Source of the DNA: Fidelibacterota bacterium
GTDB taxonomy: Bacteria; Fidelibacterota; Marinisomatia; Marinisomatales; UBA1611
Reading direction: 5' to 3'
Assembly (NCBI GenBank): GCA_028101095.1
Contig: JAOHKG010000006.1
Coordinates: forward strand, 1 to 48,652
Length of the DNA: 48,652 nt
Below the pieces are notes generated by a model. The model was not told where the DNA came from and searched no databases. It saw only the letters and a program-made list of their open reading frames with translations. Position numbers and translations under genes: made by a program. Shown one piece after another: positions 44,279 to 48,652 of this stretch; within the stretch, counting starts at the first letter, position 1; each line of letters starts with the position of its first letter.

Positions 44279-45334
44279 ATAGATATCGATAGTCAGTTAC
44301 CGAAAGTTTCAATTATAATTCCACATTGGAATGGTATTAATGTCTTGTCTGAATGTCTGATTTCTTTAAAAAAATCTAACTTTAATTCATTTGAAATAAT
44401 TATATCAGATAATTCCTCTACGGATGGTAGTCAACAATGGATAAAAGATAATCATCCAGATGTAATTTTGATTGAAAATAAAAAAAATTTTGGTTATGCT
44501 GGTGGATGCAATATTGGTTCTGAAAAGGCAAGAGGTCAATATTTAATATTTTTAAACAATGACACTACCCAAGATCCTGATTGGATTCTTCATCTAGTTA
44601 ATCGTATGGACTCAAATATCCTAATTGGTGCAGCACAACCAAAAATATTAAACTATTATAAAAAAAATGTATTTGATTATGCTGGTGGTTCTGGTGGCTA
44701 TATGGATCTTTTTTGTTTTCCCTTTGCAAGAGGCCGCTTATTTTTAGATCAAGAAGTAGATAAAGGACAATATGATAATCCTCAAAAATGTTTTTGGGCT
44801 TCAGGAACTGCAATTATTGTCAGAAAAAAACTGTTCATTGAAGCGAGAAAATTCGAAGAAGTATTTTTTGCCCATATGGAGGAAATTGATCTCTGTTGGC
44901 GTTTTCAAGCTATGGGATATGAAATTTGGGTGGAGCCTAAGTCAAAAGTTTTTCATAAAAATGCTGTTTCGTTACCAATGAATTCACAAAAGAAGTATTA
45001 TTTAAATCATAGGAATTCTCTGATAATGATTCTAAGTAATTATTCAATTCCTCTTTCACTATATCTAGGAAGCCTGCGTTTGATATTTGAATTTATTGCT
45101 TTTCTATATGCTATTAAAAAATTGGATTATAATCATATGATTGGAATATTAAAATCAGGGTTATGGCTGGTTATAAATCCAGTTACAATAATAAAGAAAA
45201 GAATTAATTTTAAAAAAATTAGAAGGGTTAATGATAAAAAAATAATAGAAAATATGACTAAAAACTCGATTGTCATGCAGCATTATTTATTTAGAAAAAA
45301 AACTTATTCAGATATAGTCTCTAAAAAAGACTGA
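44279..45334 (+). CDS. Family 2 glycosyltransferase (rhamnosyltransferase-like); start codon unresolved
   Basis: This GT-A fold protein has a nucleotide-binding start PKVSIIIPHWNG, then SDNSSTDGS, FLNNDTTQDPDW (DXD-type metal site) and FAHMEEIDLCWRFQAMGYEIW. It probably transfers sugar to a surface glycan. The nearest conventional start is TTG at 44345, but it cuts off the conserved first strand. Between the upstream in-frame stop (44249) and 44345 there is no ATG, GTG or TTG. The best-placed start is ATA at 44279, 9 bp after the DUF2723 stop with AAAAGG just before it, giving 351 residues. A true ATG changed to ATA by error or mutation, an ATA/ATT start, or a frameshift are all possible. The tail overlaps the DUF4835 gene by 31 bp. 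Confidence 0.75.
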   Translation: MDIDSQLPKVSIIIPHWNGINVLSECLISLKKSNFNSFEIIISDNSSTDGSQQWIKDNHPDVILIENKKNFGYAGGCNIGSEKARGQYLIFLNNDTTQDPDWILHLVNRMDSNILIGAAQPKILNYYKKNVFDYAGGSGGYMDLFCFPFARGRLFLDQEVDKGQYDNPQKCFWASGTAIIVRKKLFIEARKFEEVFFAHMEEIDLCWRFQAMGYEIWVEPKSKVFHKNAVSLPMNSQKKYYLNHRNSLIMILSNYSIPLSLYLGSLRLIFEFIAFLYAIKKLDYNHMIGILKSGLWLVINPVTIIKKRINFKKIRRVNDKKIIENMTKNSIVMQHYLFRKKTYSDIVSKKD

Positions 45335-46152
45335 TATAAATCACGCCTGTCTGGATCTAATTCTTTCATATCTTTCAAAAGTTCTTTTTTATTGAGGAAT
45401 GTTAGTATTTCTGCAATTTTATCTGATTTTACTTTTAAAAAATATTGAGTACTATTTTCTCGACCTACATCACGGTACGATTCTTCAAGGCCATTAAGCA
45501 TAATTTCAAGCTCTTGTAATGCTCCTTCAACATCTCCCTGCTCAAATAATTCAGAAGCAATATAAAATGCTAGTCGAGCTTTTCTTAAACCAATATTACG
45601 GCTTAGGTCATCAACTTCACTTAATCTTGAACTCCAGCCTTTTTTATAATCAGAGGCAGAGCCACGGATTGCAATATCTCTAGCTAATTCATAGGAGCTA
45701 TTACCACCATTAAATTCATAGGTATCAATTTCACCTGCTAAAATTAGGTGAACATAAAAGGCCAGAAAACCTGTTAGAGGCTCAAAAAGAACAGGATCAT
45801 AATAAAGACTAGTACTGGAGCTATAATAAAATTGGGTACTTTTATCAAAGTACCTTAAATCTTTTCCATTTGAAAACATGGCTTGACAATTATATACTGT
45901 CTCGTTTCCTTTGACTGTGATGCTCTCAAATATAATTTGGATATAGAGATTAATATTTAAATCAGAATAATTATCATCCCATGATGTTGTTTGGACAAAC
46001 CTTTTCACATCATTTGATAAATTTATTATGTCTTGTTTTTCTTCACTCCGGAGTAACCGATCATCAATTGTAACCCTAACCGACTCAAATTGGGCATTAA
46101 GCAAATTGAAAAATAAAAAAACTGCAAATAAGGATGAGTTTCTTATAACCAT
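45304..46152 (-). CDS. DUF4835 (PorD-like) secreted protein
   Basis: The frame extends to 46245, but the ATG at 46152 gives a clean signal peptide (MVIRNSSLFAVFLFFNLLNA, then QFESVRVTIDDR), so I take it (282 residues). The mature part fits DUF4835: beta-rich first half (ITVKGNETVYNCQAMFSNG), a helix-rich half with LTGFLAFYVHLILAGEIDTYE, and DVEGALQELEIMLNGL near the end. In Bacteroidota this family is annotated as a T9SS-associated protein (PorD); I am moderately sure of that name. With the T9SS-type C-terminal domain at 2283, it suggests that the cell has a type IX secretion system. It is convergent with, and overlaps, the glycosyltransferase gene. Confidence 0.8.
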   Translation of the reverse strand: MVIRNSSLFAVFLFFNLLNAQFESVRVTIDDRLLRSEEKQDIINLSNDVKRFVQTTSWDDNYSDLNINLYIQIIFESITVKGNETVYNCQAMFSNGKDLRYFDKSTQFYYSSSTSLYYDPVLFEPLTGFLAFYVHLILAGEIDTYEFNGGNSSYELARDIAIRGSASDYKKGWSSRLSEVDDLSRNIGLRKARLAFYIASELFEQGDVEGALQELEIMLNGLEESYRDVGRENSTQYFLKVKSDKIAEILTFLNKKELLKDMKELDPDRRDLYQSFLETISE

Positions 46153-46273
46153 AACTAGAAATTGAATAAGATCATTTTTGTTTACAAGTTGTTTATAAAA
46201 AAATGAATTCAAGAAATTTAATATTTTAACTGAGTTGCCTAGCATGATGCAATCAAACTAGCTAATTTATTAT

Positions 46274-47701
46274 ATGTTAAACATTCAAGATATCTTAAAA
46301 AAAGTACAGAATAAGTATATACACGAAATTTTAAAAGTTGTCACAAAAGTATCAGAAGAAGAAGATAAATCTGCTTATATAGTAGGAGGGTTTGTTAGAG
46401 ATTTAATCATGGACAAAGAGCTTAATGATATAGATATCATGGTAGTTGGAGATGGAATTGATTTTGCAAAAAAAATTGCATTTGGAATTGGAGTGAAGAA
46501 GATTGTTCCTTTTGAAAAATTTGGTACTGCCTTGATTCCTAATGAAAATATTCAAGTTGAAATTGCAAGTGCGAGAGAAGAAAAATACAATTCTGAATCA
46601 CGCAAACCGAGTAAAATTAGTTATACAGATTTACATGGTGACCTAGTTCGAAGAGACTTCACCATTAATGCTATGGCAATGCATATTAGTAGTGAGAATT
46701 TTGGCTTGTTGACAGACCCGTATAATGGTTTAGCTGATATTGAAAATAAAATTTTAAAAACACCATTAGACCCAGATGAAACATTTTCTGAAGATCCTTT
46801 GAGAATGATGCGAGCAGCATACTTTGCCTCAAAATTAGGATTTATAATTGAAGATAAATGTATCGATTCCATGAAACGTCAATCTGAAAGAATTAAAATT
46901 GTGTCTTGGGAAAGAATTCGTGATGAGTTATTTAAAATTTTAAAGACAAAAAAGCCATCTATTGGACTAAGAATTTTGCAAGAAACTGGATTAATGAAAA
47001 TAGTTTTTCCTGAGATTGATGATATGTATGGCATAGAACAAACAGCAGAATGGAATCATAAAGATATCTTCGATCATACTCTTCAAGTTGTTGATAATGC
47101 AGCAAAATTAACTGATAAAATGGAAATTAGATTTGCAGCTCTTGTCCATGATATTGCAAAACCAAATACTCGACGCATTAATAAGAAAAAAGGGTATACC
47201 TTTCATGGGCATGATGCGGTGGGTGAAAGAATGATAAGCCGTGTCGCTTTCAGGTTACGCTTATCAAAAAAGATTAAGTGTTATTTAGAAAAATTAACTC
47301 TTCTTCATTTAAGGCCAATTTCACTTGTAAAAGAAATAGTGACAGACTCAGCTGTAAGGAGATTGATGATAGCAGCGGGTGATGACTTAGATGACTTAAT
47401 GGTTCTGTGTAGAGCAGACATAACAACTAAAAACTCAAACAAAATAAAAAAATATTTAAATAATTTTGATAAAGTTGAAATGAAAATTTCAAAAGTAAGT
47501 GAAAAAGATAATATGAAAAAATTTCAGTCACCTATTAGAGGAAATGAAATAATGTCTCTTTTTAAGTTAAAAGAAGGAAAGCAAGTTGGAGTAATAAAAA
47601 AAGCGATCGAAGAAGCTATCTTAGAAGGGATTATCCAAAATACTTATGATGATTCATATCAATATTTGATAAATAAAAAAGATGAATTTTTTAATATTTG
47701 A
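46274..47701 (+). CDS. cca: CCA tRNA nucleotidyltransferase / poly(A) polymerase family with HD domain
   Basis: The protein has 475 residues. The nucleotidyltransferase head has YIVGGFVRDLIMDKELNDIDIMVVGDG (about 35-61; the GG and DxD catalytic motifs) and RRDFTINAMAMHI (about 122-134). The neck region has EDPLRMMRAAYFASKLGF. The HD domain has FAALVHDIAKPNTRR near 290 and GHDAVGERM. These proteins add CCA to tRNA 3' ends or make poly(A) tails; with no second copy visible, I favour the CCA-adding role. The start lies near the divergent DUF4835 gene, without a Shine-Dalgarno. Confidence 0.92.
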   Translation: MLNIQDILKKVQNKYIHEILKVVTKVSEEEDKSAYIVGGFVRDLIMDKELNDIDIMVVGDGIDFAKKIAFGIGVKKIVPFEKFGTALIPNENIQVEIASAREEKYNSESRKPSKISYTDLHGDLVRRDFTINAMAMHISSENFGLLTDPYNGLADIENKILKTPLDPDETFSEDPLRMMRAAYFASKLGFIIEDKCIDSMKRQSERIKIVSWERIRDELFKILKTKKPSIGLRILQETGLMKIVFPEIDDMYGIEQTAEWNHKDIFDHTLQVVDNAAKLTDKMEIRFAALVHDIAKPNTRRINKKKGYTFHGHDAVGERMISRVAFRLRLSKKIKCYLEKLTLLHLRPISLVKEIVTDSAVRRLMIAAGDDLDDLMVLCRADITTKNSNKIKKYLNNFDKVEMKISKVSEKDNMKKFQSPIRGNEIMSLFKLKEGKQVGVIKKAIEEAILEGIIQNTYDDSYQYLINKKDEFFNI

Positions 47702-47728
47702 TTTTTATTCAATATTTTAACACAAAAA

Positions 47729-47914
47729 ATGGATTTTCTTACAATATTAAAGCCTATATCGGGCTCTTCCATAAAAATAAACTTTTTAGTTTTCGAAGAA
47801 CCTGGAAATCCAAGAACAACTATCGGTTTCGAAATACCAGAACTATACGCAGAGCCTGTGAAACCGGGCTACTTTGTTATCCCGGAAATCTATAAGAGAA
47901 TTGAAAATGAGTAA
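47729..47914 (+). CDS. Short hypothetical protein (61 residues) before tolC-like gene
   Basis: ATG at 47729 to TAA at 47912-47914 encodes 61 residues (MDFLTILKPISGSS ... VIPEIYKRIENE). It is acidic, mostly beta-like, with no signal peptide, membrane helix or cysteine, and matches no family I know. Its stop is 6 bp before the TolC-like ATG and it starts 27 bp after cca, so it could be a real gene in a cca-orfX-tolC transcript. A second frame here (47698-47895) overlaps it and looks like a shadow. Homology in other genomes would settle it. Confidence 0.5.
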   Translation: MDFLTILKPISGSSIKINFLVFEEPGNPRTTIGFEIPELYAEPVKPGYFVIPEIYKRIENE

Positions 47915-47920
47915 GTTTTA

Positions 47921-48652
47921 ATGGCTAATAAATATATAACATCATTCTTCGCTTATGGAATAACTATTCTTTTCTCCTTCTCTTTGATAAATGCCGAGTC
48001 TTTTACGCTCACAGACTGCATTTTGTGGGCTTTAGAAAACAAGAAAACTGTAATCTCTCAAAAACTAAACGTAGAAATTGCAAGAAAAGATGTTGATGGT
48101 GCATACAGCAATTTTAAACCATCAATACAACTGTTTTCTAACAAAAATTATATTAATATCCCTGATAGAGTCGAGATAATTCCATTTTTTAATGATACAA
48201 TTGTAACAAGTTCAACGGAGAACTTGTCAGCAGGACTTTCATTAAATCAAAAAATCTTCAATGGAGGTCGTTCGACTCATCAAGTGAGTTTAGCAAAAGA
48301 TAATCTAAATATAGCTTTATTAAGTAAAAGAATATTAGTAACTCAAGTCATCCAAAATGTAATTGAATCCTATTATAGTTTATTAAAAGGACAGGAATTA
48401 TTTTCTGTGTCTGAAAAAAGTTTAGAGATGTCAAATCAACGCGTAAATCTAATTAAGAAGCAATTTGACCTAGGTGTTATTAAAAAATCAGATTTATTAA
48501 AAGCTGAGGTCTCATTGGGACAAGCTAAAGTTGATCTTTTAAATAGTAAAACGAATTTATCGAACTATAGAAGAGTCCTATTCAATTCAATTGGAATTCA
48601 GGACTTTGGACAAGAAGTGAGTATTAATACGGAAGAATGGGTCATGCCAAAT
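47921..48652 (+). CDS. TolC family outer-membrane efflux protein (3' end outside window)
   Basis: The gene runs off the right edge; 244 residues are visible. MANKYITSFFAYGITILFSFSLINA is a signal peptide. The next part, SFTLTDCILWALENKKTVISQKLNVEIARKDV, is the first helix pair of TolC-like outer-membrane factors, and SLNQKIFNGGRSTHQVSLAKDNL and KQFDLGVIKKSDLLKAEVSLGQAKVDL are the classical second-helix motifs. TolC forms the exit duct of tripartite pumps or type I secretion; partner pump genes presumably follow downstream of the window. The upstream 61-residue ORF ends 6 bp before. Confidence 0.92.
   Translation, partial: MANKYITSFFAYGITILFSFSLINAESFTLTDCILWALENKKTVISQKLNVEIARKDVDGAYSNFKPSIQLFSNKNYINIPDRVEIIPFFNDTIVTSSTENLSAGLSLNQKIFNGGRSTHQVSLAKDNLNIALLSKRILVTQVIQNVIESYYSLLKGQELFSVSEKSLEMSNQRVNLIKKQFDLGVIKKSDLLKAEVSLGQAKVDLLNSKTNLSNYRRVLFNSIGIQDFGQEVSINTEEWVMPN

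Noticed and set aside
47698-47895. 65-codon ORF overlapping the 61-codon ORF
   Set aside because: It has an odd composition (Phe/Asn/Arg/Lys-rich), overlaps the cca end, and does not abut the TolC start as neatly as the 61-codon frame.
1-48652. CRISPR arrays, insertion sequences, tRNA or rRNA genes
   Set aside because: No regularly spaced repeats, transposase-like frames with terminal inverted repeats, or tRNA cloverleafs were seen in the few intergenic gaps.

Overview
The window is an AT-rich, gene-dense bacterial chromosome segment, mostly housekeeping genes in short operons with 1-11 bp overlaps or very small gaps. It most likely comes from the Fibrobacteres-Chlorobi-Bacteroidetes side of the tree, and my best guess is Candidatus Marinimicrobia (SAR406) or a close relative. 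The grounds are the 'YPNPFNP' type A C-terminal sorting domain, a DUF4835 (PorD-like) protein, the DUF4159/DUF4175 pair, DUF4139, DUF2723 and DUF1844 families, start sites almost without Shine-Dalgarno sequences, and a marine-phage-like structural domain at the left edge. Lineage is inference; there is no 16S gene here.

Layout. 1-2283: the end of a repetitive surface or tail-fibre-like protein, overlapping a secreted protein with a T9SS-type C-terminal domain. 2286-6634 (minus): a lipoprotein with propeller-like repeats, then full-length gcvP. 6635-6948: a non-coding stretch with a 27-codon ORF and a clear terminator. 6949-9746: zinc-ribbon coiled-coil protein, rnpB (RNase P RNA) and recJ, tightly packed. 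9808-14506: acyl-CoA dehydrogenase, 7TM-HD phosphodiesterase (PgpH-like), ybeY, mazG. 14635-21824 (minus): a four-gene envelope operon (DUF4159, DUF4175 membrane coiled-coil, TPR protein, secreted amidotransferase-fold protein). 21913-29212: barrel/TPR/BamE-like protein, EnvC-like LytM protein, holB, metG, tatD, rsmA. 29300-29545: rpsU as a stand-alone unit with its own promoter, a strong Shine-Dalgarno and a terminator. 29637-32411: glmM and rlmD. 32426-34666 (minus): RND/MMPL exporter. 34890-40943: valS, a DUF4139 protein, recG. 41025-45334: DUF1844, DUF2723 membrane protein, family 2 glycosyltransferase. 45304-46152 (minus): DUF4835. 46274-48652: CCA-adding enzyme or poly(A) polymerase family protein, a 61-residue ORF, and the first part of a TolC-type outer-membrane protein.

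The genes fall into three themes: RNA and translation (rnpB, ybeY, metG, rsmA, rpsU, rlmD, valS, cca), DNA repair and replication (recJ, holB, recG, mazG), and envelope building or secretion (the DUF4159/4175 operon, EnvC-like, BamE-like, glmM, MMPL, DUF2723/GT2, DUF4835, TolC). No CRISPR array, insertion sequence, tRNA or rRNA gene was seen. The points most worth a second look are the single strong Shine-Dalgarno in front of rpsU, the glycosyltransferase whose conserved N-terminus has no usable start codon, the four-gene DUF4159/DUF4175 envelope operon, the terminator placed just before the zinc-ribbon/rnpB/recJ cluster, and the degenerate LytM domain.
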